Source of the DNA: Cellvibrionales bacterium UBA7375
Lineage (GTDB): Bacteria > Pseudomonadota > Gammaproteobacteria > Pseudomonadales > Porticoccaceae
Length of the DNA: 48,182 nt
Direction: 5' to 3'
NCBI GenBank assembly: GCA_949487135.1
Contig: CATAJQ010000003.1
Location: forward strand, 1-48,182
The first letter of the stretch is position 1, and every line of letters starts with the position of its first letter. The notes beneath the pieces were generated by a model. That model saw only the letters and a list, made by a program, of their open reading frames with translations, was not told the DNA's origin and did no database searches. Positions 27,772 to 40,660 of this stretch are shown here, piece after piece. The position numbers were made by a program, and so were the translations under genes.

Positions 27772-28251
27772 CTAAACCTCTTTAGCGGCTAATAAAACCA
27801 CTGCATAGCATGCTATGCCCTCGCCGCGACCGGTAAAACCCAATTTCTCAGTGGTAGTGGCTTTTATATTGAGTTGGTTGGCCGAACATTGCATATCATG
27901 CGCTAAATTATCAATCATCGACTGAAGGTGTGGCGCCATTTTTGGTGCCTCAGCTACCAGAGTGATATCTGCATTACCCAGCTGGTAACCTTTGACCGCT
28001 ATCAACTGGTTAATCTGCACTAAAAGATCACGACTACTACAACCTTTGTACTTTGCATCTGTATCGGGAAAATGGTGGCCTATATCTCCTAAAGCTAGCG
28101 CACCAACAATGGCGTCGATAAGGGCATGAATCAATACATCACCATCCGAATGCGCTACCAATGAGTGATCATAGGGAATATCTACACCCCCTATTGTTAA
28201 GCTATTACCTTCTCCGAAGGCATGCACATCATATCCATGTCCAATACGCAT
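27772..28251 (-). CDS. ispF: 2-C-methyl-D-erythritol 2,4-cyclodiphosphate synthase
   Basis: A 159 aa enzyme of the MEP isoprenoid pathway that cyclises CDP-ME 2-phosphate with loss of CMP. Zn-binding residues D8 and H10 are seen in [10 protein letters not shown], with a third His in [14 protein letters not shown]; the [18 protein letters not shown] block is the family C-terminal signature. Its ATG overlaps the ispD stop by one base (TAATG), so the two are translationally coupled. Length matches E. coli IspF (159 aa). Confidence 0.97.
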   Translation of the reverse strand: MRIGHGYDVHAFGEGNSLTIGGVDIPYDHSLVAHSDGDVLIHALIDAIVGALALGDIGHHFPDTDAKYKGCSSRDLLVQINQLIAVKGYQLGNADITLVAEAPKMAPHLQSMIDNLAHDMQCSANQLNIKATTTEKLGFTGRGEGIACYAVVLLAAKEV

Positions 28252-28961
28252 TATTGAGTCTCCTGACTTGTCATAATTGCCGCGGCTATAGCTAAGTCTT
28301 CTTCGCGCGTTATTTTTAGATTATCTCTTCGACCCTCCACAGCCAGTACCTTATGTCCGGCAGATTCGATGGCAAATGCCTCATCCGTTGGCATAATATT
28401 TTGCTCCAGACAGGCGCAGATGGCCTGCTTTAAAAGACCATATCTAAACATCTGTGGCGTTTGCGCTAGCTTATGTTCAGTGCGATCAACCGTCGCTGTA
28501 ATATGGTTATCTACAGCCACTTTTTTAAGTGTTTCATCCACAGTAGCAACCAAAATACCCCCGACTGGGTGATCTTTTACTACTGAAATTAACTGATTAA
28601 TATCCTCAGCGGTAATACAGGGGCGAGCAATATCGTGCACCAATACCCAATCGTTATCTGAGGCTACTTGATCTAGGGCTAACAAACCATTGAGCACAGA
28701 ATTAGCCCGCTGTTCACCACCAACCACCTGTTTAATTTTAGTTTGGCTAATGCATGGGACCTGTGACCACCAACTGCAATCTATATCACTGGGGACTATT
28801 ATTTGCTCGAGTTGAGACACTGCTAAAAGACGGCTTAAACTATGCTCGGCAACCAGTTGACCGTTGAGTTGGAAAAATTGTTTTGGTTTTGCTTCTGAAA
28901 AACGCTTGCCCTGCCCGGCCGCCGGAACAATACCCCATATTTTAGACGTATTAGTAGTCAT
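28251..28961 (-). CDS. ispD: 2-C-methyl-D-erythritol 4-phosphate cytidylyltransferase
   Basis: A 236 aa MEP-pathway enzyme that joins CTP and MEP to give CDP-ME. The nucleotide-binding motif [12 protein letters not shown] lies near residue 9, and [11 protein letters not shown] and the C-terminal [17 protein letters not shown] are typical. I start at ATG 28961, 4 nt after the ftsB stop; the frame remains open upstream inside ftsB (to 29009), but those codons lack family similarity. It is coupled to ispF downstream. Confidence 0.95.
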   Translation of the reverse strand: MTTNTSKIWGIVPAAGQGKRFSEAKPKQFFQLNGQLVAEHSLSRLLAVSQLEQIIVPSDIDCSWWSQVPCISQTKIKQVVGGEQRANSVLNGLLALDQVASDNDWVLVHDIARPCITAEDINQLISVVKDHPVGGILVATVDETLKKVAVDNHITATVDRTEHKLAQTPQMFRYGLLKQAICACLEQNIMPTDEAFAIESAGHKVLAVEGRRDNLKITREEDLAIAAAIMTSQETQ

Positions 28962-28965
28962 CGGA

Positions 28966-29271
28966 TTAGGGCTCAGCTCTGTCAGTTGCAGACTGTTTGT
29001 TTTTATCAATCACCAAATAGAAGACCTCGCCATCTTTTATCATGCCGAGGTCTTTGCGCGCTTTTTCTTCGAGAGAATCGAGATTGGTCTTAAGGCTTTG
29101 TACTTCTTGCGCAATTAATCGATTGCGCAGCTTGTGCTCTTGGTTAATCTGTTGCTGAGTTTCCCACTGCCTATCCAATGCAATTTTATTTGAGATGCTA
29201 CCCTCACCGAACCACAGACGCATCTGTAGAAGCACGAGAATAGCAACCAAAAAAACCATTAACCATCGCAT
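28966..29271 (-). CDS. ftsB: Cell division protein FtsB
   Basis: A 101 aa bitopic protein of the FtsQLB complex that signals septal peptidoglycan synthesis. One N-terminal transmembrane helix (about residues 3-20, WLMVFLVAILVLLQMRLWFG) leads into a coiled coil (about 27-70, rich in Gln, Glu, Leu) and the conserved segment ARKDLGMIKDGEVFYLV. It is in the standard eno-ftsB-ispD position, 49 nt after eno. Confidence 0.95.
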   Translation of the reverse strand: MRWLMVFLVAILVLLQMRLWFGEGSISNKIALDRQWETQQQINQEHKLRNRLIAQEVQSLKTNLDSLEEKARKDLGMIKDGEVFYLVIDKNKQSATDRAEP

Positions 29272-29320
29272 AATGCAGTCAATCTAACCATATATGAAAG
29301 CTATTGCTAACCAGCAGGGA

Positions 29321-30607
<1,287 letters not shown>

Positions 30608-30682
30608 TCAAAAATTACTCCATATGTTGGGGTTGTTCATTTACAAGGAATTAAGCAAAGGCTTTAAGGCCACTCTATTCCA

Positions 30683-33202
<2,520 letters not shown>

Positions 33203-33259
33203 TTAATAGTCTTTTTGGAAGGAGATTTGGCTATCAATACACATGATTTTAGCCTCTGA

Positions 33260-33279
33260 CCCATCCGTCATAAGATGGG
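33260..33279. other. Stem-loop between tilS and pyrG
   Basis: CCCATC (33260-33265) pairs with GATGGG (33274-33279) around 8 nt. It lies in the 148 bp gap upstream of pyrG. There is no U-tract on the minus strand after it, so it is not a standard terminator; a role in pyrG mRNA control is only a possibility. Confidence 0.3.
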
Positions 33280-33320
33280 GGAGTATATTGCCACAAATCA
33301 GGTCAGTATGCCACTCTCAT

Positions 33321-34655
33321 CTACACAGAATCTATTTGCCAATGAATCTCCATACCACTTTCTTTTGGCTTTGCGCTCCAGCCCTCACAAACCCACAAAT
33401 CACCTACAGCTACCAATTGATCCTGCACATAAAAAAGTGGCACCCTATCCCTTAACCATGGCGGCAACTGATATTCTAAAAGCAATTTTTTTAAGCTAGA
33501 TGATCGACCTCGACCCTGCGGCTTGCAACGCTCACCCCCTTGACGATAACGAATCTCAACTGACTCTGCGCTGACTGCTAACCCTCTGCCTTTCGCGCGC
33601 CGGGCATCTACCCTACTGTCATCAGTCAATACTAGCGAATTTTGCATATTCCAATGTATTGATTGGTCTTGCTGAGTCGTTTTATTCTGGTATCGCAGCA
33701 AATATAACCGGTTCTGAAACCGCGCCCAATATTGGGTCTGCCAAATAACTTCGGGCGAAGCATCTTGGCGGGCAGCGACCACCGAAGATAAAATTTCATT
33801 AATAATCTTACTACTTGGTGCAGGTAACTCTTTAATCTCTGACCAATGGCGCAAGAGATTTTTCTGCCTCAAGACTGAAAGACCAGACAAACCATCCATT
33901 GAGATCGACCAACCTGCCCGCTCTTTTAATTCATCTAAGCGAGCTAAGTCTTCTAATGCTAATTCTTTTGTTAACAGATTGGCTTGGTCGCTGAGGCCAG
34001 CTGAATGCATAATGGCCTGAGGGTATTGAGGCCAGCGTTTAGCAATAACTGGAATTACTTGATTGCGAATATAGTTGCGATCAAATCGATCATCTAAATT
34101 AGACTCGTCTTCAATCCACTTTAAGCCTCTATTAACCGCTTCACGATAAATCGACTCCTTTGAATAAGCCAGTAGTGGTCGAATCAGCTGACCCAAACCT
34201 AGGGCTCTTGACTCAGGCATACCTGCTAAACCTTTAGACCCTGAACCGCGCAGCAAACGGTAGACAACTGTTTCTACCTGATCATCTGCATGATGGGCTA
34301 AAAACAATAGGCCATGCTGTTTTAAACGGCTTTCGAACACAGCGTAGCGAGCATCACGTGCAGCTGCCTCTACACCTTCGCCAGAGACAACTAATTGAAC
34401 TTTTTCGGCATAAAATTCGACACCCAGTTGCTGACAATAGTCTTCTGTAAACTGTTGCCACTGATCAGCATTATCAGATAATCCATGATTAATATGCACC
34501 GCCTGTATAAGCTTAGTATCGACTTGCTCGCTGAGTAGTTTAAGCAATAGTATGGAATCCATACCACCGCTGAGCCCCACTAAAATCTGCGGCGCATTAA
34601 CAATCGCCTGCTTCCAGGGAATTAACGCTGAATTTAATGCTGATAATTCAGACAT
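33321..34655 (-). CDS. tilS: tRNA(Ile)-lysidine synthase
   Basis: A 444 aa ATP-dependent enzyme that converts C34 of the tRNA-Ile minor isoacceptor (CAU anticodon) to lysidine so that it reads AUA. The PP-loop is VGLSGGMDSILLLKLL near residue 27, and HHADDQVETVVYRLLRGSG is the family core. N-terminal synthetase, central TilS and C-terminal substrate domains are all present by length. The ATG is 2 nt after the yheU stop, so the two are co-translated. Confidence 0.95.
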   Translation of the reverse strand: MSELSALNSALIPWKQAIVNAPQILVGLSGGMDSILLLKLLSEQVDTKLIQAVHINHGLSDNADQWQQFTEDYCQQLGVEFYAEKVQLVVSGEGVEAAARDARYAVFESRLKQHGLLFLAHHADDQVETVVYRLLRGSGSKGLAGMPESRALGLGQLIRPLLAYSKESIYREAVNRGLKWIEDESNLDDRFDRNYIRNQVIPVIAKRWPQYPQAIMHSAGLSDQANLLTKELALEDLARLDELKERAGWSISMDGLSGLSVLRQKNLLRHWSEIKELPAPSSKIINEILSSVVAARQDASPEVIWQTQYWARFQNRLYLLRYQNKTTQQDQSIHWNMQNSLVLTDDSRVDARRAKGRGLAVSAESVEIRYRQGGERCKPQGRGRSSSLKKLLLEYQLPPWLRDRVPLFYVQDQLVAVGDLWVCEGWSAKPKESGMEIHWQIDSV

Positions 34656-34657
34656 AT

Positions 34658-34969
34658 TTAATCAATCCCACTCATATCGTCGACATAATCCTGATAAGTA
34701 TCCAGCTCTTGTTGAGCACAATTTCTTTCTTCCATTAGCGTGCGCTTATGGCGCTGAAACTGATGGCGTGTCAGCAACGTACAATTCTCTGTTTTTGGAT
34801 CAAATGTAATCACAATATCACCGGAGGCTAATTGTTTATGCACCTGCGCAACCTTGCTGTCAAAATCTGCCTCATGAGCACCATAGTCAGTGCCCTCACG
34901 AAGGATAAACTCTTCGATAATGGCTTGCAGTATTTCGTCACCCAATCGTTGAAACGGTATCTCAATCAC
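34658..34969 (-). CDS. yheU: YheU family protein (UPF0270) with C-terminal extension
   Basis: A 103 aa protein of the YheU family, function unknown. The first 70 residues carry the family pattern IPFQRLGDEILQAIIEEFILREGTDYG followed by a short beta segment (GDIVITFDPKTENCTLLTRHQF). Typical members are about 72 aa; here a further 30 residues rich in Glu, Gln and Asp extend the C-terminus. The start is a GTG at 34969. It precedes tilS by 2 nt and is divergent from trmL. Confidence 0.85.
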   Translation of the reverse strand: MIEIPFQRLGDEILQAIIEEFILREGTDYGAHEADFDSKVAQVHKQLASGDIVITFDPKTENCTLLTRHQFQRHKRTLMEERNCAQQELDTYQDYVDDMSGID

Positions 34970-35090
34970 CCAATCGGCCTCATTCTATATTTAGATTCAA
35001 AAAGCTTTATCGCCTCTGTAATCAGATCATCATTTAATGCGATAATAGCATTGTCCCATAAATAACTACTGTGCGAATAAAATATTACCT

Positions 35091-35576
35091 ATGCTCGATA
35101 TTGTACTTTATCAACCTGAAATTCCGCCCAATACTGGCAATATAATCCGCCTCTGCGCCAATACCGGTTTTACACTGCATCTTATTGAGCCTATTGGTTT
35201 TGATTTGGATGATAAAAAACTGCGTCGAGCTGGCTTGGATTATCTTGAATTTCAATCACTGCAAGTTCATAACAGCTGGGAGTCTTATTTAGAAAAAATA
35301 AAACCCAATGCTGTTTATGGTCTTAGCACTAAAGGCAAAAATTGCTTTTCAAAAGTGCAATATCAGCCCGGGGACTGCCTATTGTTTGGCCCAGAAACCC
35401 GCGGTCTGCCAGTAGATATCCGTCAAAGCCTAGGCGAGGATAAAGTCATACGTCTGCCGATGCAGCCCGATAGCCGCAGCCTTAACCTTTCCAATGCAGT
35501 GTCTATTGTTACCTATGAAGCATGGCGTCAATTAGACTTTGCCGGTAGCTCTGATCACGGGGAGTCTAGTCACTAG
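35091..35576 (+). CDS. trmL: tRNA (cytidine/uridine-34-2'-O)-methyltransferase
   Basis: A 161 aa SPOUT methyltransferase that 2'-O-methylates the wobble nucleotide of tRNA-Leu isoacceptors. Family motifs are IPPNTGNIIRLCANTG near the start, the SAM-knot blocks LLFGPETRGLP and IRLPMQPDSRSLNLSNAVSIVTYEAWRQL. Length is close to E. coli TrmL (157 aa). Its stop (TAG at 35574-35576) is followed immediately by the fldB ATG. Confidence 0.96.
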   Translation: MLDIVLYQPEIPPNTGNIIRLCANTGFTLHLIEPIGFDLDDKKLRRAGLDYLEFQSLQVHNSWESYLEKIKPNAVYGLSTKGKNCFSKVQYQPGDCLLFGPETRGLPVDIRQSLGEDKVIRLPMQPDSRSLNLSNAVSIVTYEAWRQLDFAGSSDHGESSH

Positions 35577-36119
35577 ATGCAAAACTCGATCGGACTTTTT
35601 TATGGCAGTTCAACCTGCTACACCGAAATGGCAGCCGAAAAAATTCGCGACTGTATTCAAGCAAAAATGCCTGCACAAACAATTGATGTGCACAATATTG
35701 CCAATGACTGCATTCATCTTATGCCCCAGTACAATCAGCTTATACTCGGCATACCAACCTGGGATTATGGTGAACTACAGGAAGATTGGGAAAACCATTG
35801 GGATGCGTTGGAAAATTTAGACTTATCTCATACTAAAGTGGCAATATTTGGGCTTGGCGATCAAGTCGGCTATCCCCAATGGTTTCAGGATGCTCTGGGC
35901 TATCTTTGGGCTAAAGTGGTCAATTTAGGCGCTAGCCCCATAGGTCTCTGGCCCAACAAGGGTTATGAATTTGAACAGTCAAAAGCACTGACCGAAGATG
36001 AAAATTTCTTTTTGGGTTTGGCGCTAGATGATGAGAATCAGTTTAATCTTACCGATCAATATATAGACCAATGGTGCCAGCAAATATTGCTTGAATTTGG
36101 TCTTGCCCGCTATGACTAA
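35577..36119 (+). CDS. fldB: Flavodoxin FldB
   Basis: A 180 aa long-chain flavodoxin that carries electrons with FMN. The phosphate loop reads FYGSSTCYTEMAAEKI, the exact FldB variant (Cys where FldA-type loops have Gly). The FMN-flanking loops with aromatic residues are seen in GIPTWDYGELQEDW and FGLGDQVGYPQWF. It has no gap to trmL and overlaps mnmC by 8 bp, so it is translated between two wobble-base modification enzymes. Its partner is unknown; known clients of flavodoxins include radical-SAM enzymes such as LipA. Confidence 0.95.
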   Translation: MQNSIGLFYGSSTCYTEMAAEKIRDCIQAKMPAQTIDVHNIANDCIHLMPQYNQLILGIPTWDYGELQEDWENHWDALENLDLSHTKVAIFGLGDQVGYPQWFQDALGYLWAKVVNLGASPIGLWPNKGYEFEQSKALTEDENFFLGLALDDENQFNLTDQYIDQWCQQILLEFGLARYD

Positions 36120-38175
36120 AACCGATGGGGTAAGGCTAAAGCCTGCCACCATCGAATGGCAGGATGGCACGCCCTTTTGCAACGAATTTGACGATGTTTA
36201 TTATCGCAACGAAAAACCCTTTGTCGATAATGGATTAAAAGAAACCGAATACCTCTTTATACAACAAAATCAACTGCAACAGCGTTGGGAAAAACTAGCC
36301 GACCAAGAAAAAAGTGATCACCATCAATTTGTAATTGCCGAGACTGGCTTTGGCACTGGGCTTAATTTTTTAACTGCCTGCGACCTTTGGCTGAAAACCG
36401 CCCCAGTGAACTGGAGGTTACAGTTTATTTCTACGGAAATAAGACCGATTACAGCCTCTGATCTCAAAGCGATACATAGTAGCTGGTCTGTTTTTTCAGA
36501 TCTCTCTGAGCAACTTCTCGAGCAGTACCCAGTCTTAACTCCAGGGGTACATTTAGTCACTCTAGCCGAGGGGCGCATTCAACTTATGCTGCTGTTGGGT
36601 GAAGCCAGCCAGATGCTCAAAAGCATAGCGCAGAGCCCGCAATCTTTTTTAGCTAGTTATCAAAAAAAATCGGTAGATGCATGGTTTTTAGATGGCTTTG
36701 CACCCACCAAAAACCCCGATATGTGGACTGACGAAATATTCAACACTGTGGCATCCCTATCCAGCAAAGACACCACTCTAGCGACCTTTACCTGTGCGAC
36801 AAAGGTCAGAAAAGGGCTTAGTAACGCAGGATTTGAAGTTGAGAAAATCAAGGGCTTTGGCAATAAAAGAGAATCTTTAAAAGGCCGCTATACAGGCCAA
36901 TTTAAAACTCAAGATATAGCCTCAACCCATTGGTATATTGACCAGTCGCCCATCAAGAAAACACAGCGAAATGTGCTTATTATTGGCGCTGGCATTGCCG
37001 GCTGTACTGCCGCGGCTGCTCTGACCAAAAAGGGGTTTAAGGTACAGATCATCGATCGTCATGCATCGGTAGCTAATGAAGGCTCTGGCAATCTTCAGGC
37101 TGTTGTTTACCCCAAATTATCCCGCCAAAATGATGCCTTACCGCGAATCAATCTGACGGCAATGACATTGGCGAGTCGCTATTACAAACCCTATTGGCAG
37201 CAGGGTTTAGGGGCTCAATGCGGCGTTATGCTATTGCCCGACAGTGATCAATCTAGATTAAATTTACAGCAAATTTCCGAACGTTATGCCGATCACCCAG
37301 ACTTAGTAACTGCGTTAGACAACCAACAAATACGCGCCATAAGCGGTCTTTCCCTTGAGGCACAACAGGGTTTGTTTTTTCCAAATTTAGGTTGGCTTCC
37401 ACCACGCGATTTTTGCCAGACCCTATTAGATGAAAATAATATCCCCCTGTTAAATGCCGATATCGATCAAATACAGCGCGACCCAAACAACCATCAATGG
37501 GTGCTCAAAGATCAGCGAAATACTATTATTGCCAGTGCGCAAACCTTGGTTATCGCTAGCGCCTATGAATCTGTTAAATTTGAGCAAACTAACTTCCTTT
37601 CGGTTAATCAGCTGCGTGGTCAGGTGACTCATATTCCCAGTGATAGCTCTAGCGAAAAACTGAAAACTATCATTTGCGGCAAGGGTTACATAGCGCCAAG
37701 TACTAACGGCGTGCTTAGTTGTGGCGCATCCTATAATAAGGATCTACTATCGAGAGAACTGCGGCAAGAGGATCATACCGCCAACCTAGAGATGCTGAAT
37801 AAAACTGACCCCGAAATCACCAACGCTATTAAGGTTGATCAACTACAAGACTTGGATGGCAGAGCAAACTTTCGCTGCACCACCAATGATTACTTACCTA
37901 TAGTGGGTGCAGTGCCAAATGCACAACAGTTTAAACAGCAATACCAACGATTGCGACATGATGCAACCTCGACTATAGACTGCCTTGGAAGTTATCAACC
38001 CGACCTCTATATCCACTGCGGATTGGGCTCTAGAGGCTTAAGCTACGCGCCGCTAACCGCAGAAATCCTCGCCTCAGATATTAGCGGTGAAATACCACCC
38101 CTTGAAAGAGATCTTAGATTGGCAATGCATCCAGCACGGTTTTTAATTAGAGATTTAAAACGACGTAAGATCTAA
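36112..38175 (+). CDS. mnmC: Bifunctional tRNA 5-methylaminomethyl-2-thiouridine enzyme MnmC
   Basis: A 687 aa two-domain enzyme that finishes mnm5s2U at tRNA position 34. The N-terminal part (about 1-250) is the SAM methyltransferase, with FVIAETGFGTGLNFLTACDL and the DAWFLDGFAPTKNPDMW block. The C-terminal part is the FAD oxidoreductase with the dinucleotide fold VLIIGAGIAGCTAAAALTKKG near residue 287 and GLGSRGLSYAPLTAEILA near the end. Length is near E. coli MnmC (668 aa). I start at ATG 36112, inside the fldB 3' end; the frame extends to TTG 36091 upstream. Confidence 0.96.
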   Translation: MTKTDGVRLKPATIEWQDGTPFCNEFDDVYYRNEKPFVDNGLKETEYLFIQQNQLQQRWEKLADQEKSDHHQFVIAETGFGTGLNFLTACDLWLKTAPVNWRLQFISTEIRPITASDLKAIHSSWSVFSDLSEQLLEQYPVLTPGVHLVTLAEGRIQLMLLLGEASQMLKSIAQSPQSFLASYQKKSVDAWFLDGFAPTKNPDMWTDEIFNTVASLSSKDTTLATFTCATKVRKGLSNAGFEVEKIKGFGNKRESLKGRYTGQFKTQDIASTHWYIDQSPIKKTQRNVLIIGAGIAGCTAAAALTKKGFKVQIIDRHASVANEGSGNLQAVVYPKLSRQNDALPRINLTAMTLASRYYKPYWQQGLGAQCGVMLLPDSDQSRLNLQQISERYADHPDLVTALDNQQIRAISGLSLEAQQGLFFPNLGWLPPRDFCQTLLDENNIPLLNADIDQIQRDPNNHQWVLKDQRNTIIASAQTLVIASAYESVKFEQTNFLSVNQLRGQVTHIPSDSSSEKLKTIICGKGYIAPSTNGVLSCGASYNKDLLSRELRQEDHTANLEMLNKTDPEITNAIKVDQLQDLDGRANFRCTTNDYLPIVGAVPNAQQFKQQYQRLRHDATSTIDCLGSYQPDLYIHCGLGSRGLSYAPLTAEILASDISGEIPPLERDLRLAMHPARFLIRDLKRRKI

Positions 38176-38188
38176 ACTTTACACCCAC

Positions 38189-39373
38189 TCATTGAGTCGC
38201 AAAACGCAATCCCTTTTTATAGACCTCAGAACTACTTTTGCTGTCACCAAGTAACTCAAACACCGCCGCTAACTCATTATAAGCCTGAGCAGATGGCGCT
38301 AGCTCAATGGTAGATTTCATATAATCTTTGGCCTTACCGAGAAAGCCCATGCGCCGACAAATAAGGCCTAATGCCAATAGTAATAGTGGATCTTGAGGGT
38401 ATTTAATCAACAATTGCTCACCCAAGGCTAGTTGCTTGGAGCCATCTTTAATCTCTAGCCGACCATAAGCTTCAAGCAAACATTGATGCCACTGGTTTTT
38501 CAGCGCCTTGGCCAAAATATTCAGCGCCTTTTCCGGCGCATCTGCAGACGCCAAGCCATCAACATAGGCGGCAATTATTTCAGGCGTCTGGCGGAATGCT
38601 CTTGGTATATCAGACCATACAGCTTCTATTTTTTGCCTCCTAACCACCGTCGTCAGGCTGTGATCACTAATATTCAAGCAACCGCGATAACATTTAACTT
38701 GCAGAGCCTCTAATGCGTTTTTATCAAACACCGACTGACGCTTAATCTTTGGCATCAAAGCACTGAGCGCGGACCAATTGGATTGCAGGCAAAAAAGATC
38801 TGCCAGTAATCTCAGGCTCATTTTATTTTCTACCTTGATGGCTTCCAAGATTTCTTGCGCTCGGTCAATTTCCGAGGCTTGAATTAGCATCTCTGCCAAT
38901 AACAAATCTGCATACTCTTTATCGCCTGGAAACTTTGAAACAAACTGCTTCAATAACTGCTCGGCCTGCTGTATTTGACCATTATTAGCGGCTGCTTTTG
39001 CGGCAAATAACAAACTCACTCTTGTAAGCGCCGGGTCCTTTACTGATTGCGCAAGCAGCCGCTCAGCCATGGACCAATCGCCACTTAAAAAACCCATTAG
39101 CCCTTTTGCTGTTTTACCCGTCTGTTTGATTGAACGCCTAGCGAGCCACCACTGACGTACGCCCCCGGCACCCAAAAGCCACTTAAAAAATAATAGTAAC
39201 CATATAAAAAGACCGCTCGCTGCAACAAAAATAATAGCGCCAAGCCAGAAACTCATCTCAATACTGAGGGTGCCAAGACTAATAAGAATATAGCCTTGAT
39301 CCTGCTGCATTAGCCATATCGCCGCTGCACCTAATAGCAGTGCTCCAAGAGTAACCAGTAATAACTGCCTCAC
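38189..39373 (-). CDS. hemY: HemY, TPR inner-membrane protein of the haem operon
   Basis: A 394 aa protein with two N-terminal transmembrane helices (about residues 3-20 and 41-68) and a C-terminal tetratricopeptide region of roughly 300 residues. The opening WLMQQDQGYILISLGTLSIEMSFW is typical for proteobacterial HemY (not the protoporphyrinogen oxidase of the same name in Bacillus). Its molecular role is not settled, though links to haem traffic have been proposed. It overlaps hemX by 4 bp and converges on mnmC with a 13 bp gap. Confidence 0.9.
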   Translation of the reverse strand: MRQLLLVTLGALLLGAAAIWLMQQDQGYILISLGTLSIEMSFWLGAIIFVAASGLFIWLLLFFKWLLGAGGVRQWWLARRSIKQTGKTAKGLMGFLSGDWSMAERLLAQSVKDPALTRVSLLFAAKAAANNGQIQQAEQLLKQFVSKFPGDKEYADLLLAEMLIQASEIDRAQEILEAIKVENKMSLRLLADLFCLQSNWSALSALMPKIKRQSVFDKNALEALQVKCYRGCLNISDHSLTTVVRRQKIEAVWSDIPRAFRQTPEIIAAYVDGLASADAPEKALNILAKALKNQWHQCLLEAYGRLEIKDGSKQLALGEQLLIKYPQDPLLLLALGLICRRMGFLGKAKDYMKSTIELAPSAQAYNELAAVFELLGDSKSSSEVYKKGLRFATQ

Positions 39374-40512
39374 TGACCAGACTCCAGCTGATCTGGTGTT
39401 TCAGACTCCAATAAGCGCTGCTCACGCATGATTAATAAAGACTGAATAGCATCGAGCGATCGGTAAATATCGGGTAACTGCTGAATAATACCTGTATCTA
39501 ACAATACCGCTAATCGCTGACTTACCGCTTCACTGGCGGGGTTAGACTGAAAAAATCTTAGCAAATAATTTTGCGCCTTTTGCAGGGTTGCCTGATAAAT
39601 CTTCTGCTCTTCGCGCAATAAAGCTATTTGCGCTTGCTCAAAAATCATTTGCATATTGCGCCTAACAATTCGCTCTTCTTCTTGATGCAACATTGGCTCG
39701 ATCGGTTGTTGTCGCTGACGAACGCGAATCAAACCACTTAAATCAGATAAAAATTCGTCTAAAACAGACATTTGTCTGTGGTTAGTTACAACCGGTTTTT
39801 GCTCAATAATCTCAGGCTCAGCCAACTCTACTAGATCAAGCGCCTCAATATTAGCTGCTAGCGCCTGAAGCTCCAGATACATCCCCTCGCGATCAATATC
39901 ATTAGCCAATCTGAGTTTGGTAATATCTTCAGCCACCGCAGTGCGAGCCGCGAGTAAATTTGGGTCATCAATTTGAGTAAGAATAAGGTCGACACTTTCA
40001 AGTAATGCCAAAGGGCTTTTAACACTGCGTTCAGTCTGTAAGCGTTGGCGAGCTAAACGCGCCAAATACTCTGCTTCCGCCAACAACCAATCACTGCGAG
40101 TTGTTGAACCCAACTCGACCAGTCGCTTACCCTGAGCATTAACTCGAAGTTCAATATTTTGTAGCTGATTGTTATACACAGCGACTATTTTTTTCTGCTG
40201 TTGCTGCTGCTCAATGGCTGCTTGGGACTGGTTTTTGGCTACTTTAACTGAAGACTGCAATGATGCTATGGTCGATCGATTGCTATCTACGGCCTGAGTC
40301 TGAAGCTGCCATTCCTGCCAAAACAACCAGCTAGCCGAGCTTGCGCCAACGATAAATACAATAATCAGCATCCTAGTTAAGGCTTTTAAAAAACCAAAAG
40401 ATGACGCAGACTTTGTTGCCGACTTTGGTTTAGCCACCGTTTTTTTCTTAGCAACCTTTTCATCGGTTGACGGCTGTTTTGGCTTAGCTTTTGGTTTGGC
40501 TTTTTCGGTCAA
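39370..40512 (-). CDS. hemX: HemX, membrane-anchored coiled-coil protein
   Basis: A 380 aa proteobacterial HemX (once annotated as uroporphyrinogen methyltransferase, which it does not resemble catalytically). A cytoplasmic N-tail of about 40 residues is built of Lys, Pro, Ala and Thr; one transmembrane helix follows (about 44-66); then a long coiled coil rich in Gln (QSQAAIEQQQQQKKIVAVY) and a helical periplasmic domain. It overlaps hemY by 4 bp. In relatives it follows hemC-hemD; neither is here, and hemA is the upstream neighbour. Confidence 0.9.
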   Translation of the reverse strand: MTEKAKPKAKPKQPSTDEKVAKKKTVAKPKSATKSASSFGFLKALTRMLIIVFIVGASSASWLFWQEWQLQTQAVDSNRSTIASLQSSVKVAKNQSQAAIEQQQQQKKIVAVYNNQLQNIELRVNAQGKRLVELGSTTRSDWLLAEAEYLARLARQRLQTERSVKSPLALLESVDLILTQIDDPNLLAARTAVAEDITKLRLANDIDREGMYLELQALAANIEALDLVELAEPEIIEQKPVVTNHRQMSVLDEFLSDLSGLIRVRQRQQPIEPMLHQEEERIVRRNMQMIFEQAQIALLREEQKIYQATLQKAQNYLLRFFQSNPASEAVSQRLAVLLDTGIIQQLPDIYRSLDAIQSLLIMREQRLLESETPDQLESGQ

Positions 40513-40567
40513 TGTAAAACCCCAGTTTTTTGATTCATATTATTTGCATGCGATCTGCACAATACAC

Positions 40568-40598
40568 TATTAAAGAGTGGTTGGTTATTGGGGGTCAA
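40568..40598 (-). promoter_or_regulatory. Possible promoter of hemXY
   Basis: On the minus strand TTGACC (40598-40593, 5 of 6) and TTAATA (40573-40568) are 19 nt apart in the 148 bp gap between hemA and hemX. The spacing is longer than ideal. Confidence 0.33.
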
Positions 40599-40660
40599 GA
40601 ATAATTTTACAGTGATGGCAAAAAGCCTCAATTAGCCAGTAATAATGATGGGCTAAAAAA

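Noticed and set aside
28962-29009. N-terminal extension of ispD into ftsB
   Set aside because: The 16 extra residues lie within the ftsB 3' end and are not part of the IspD family; ATG 28961 fits better.
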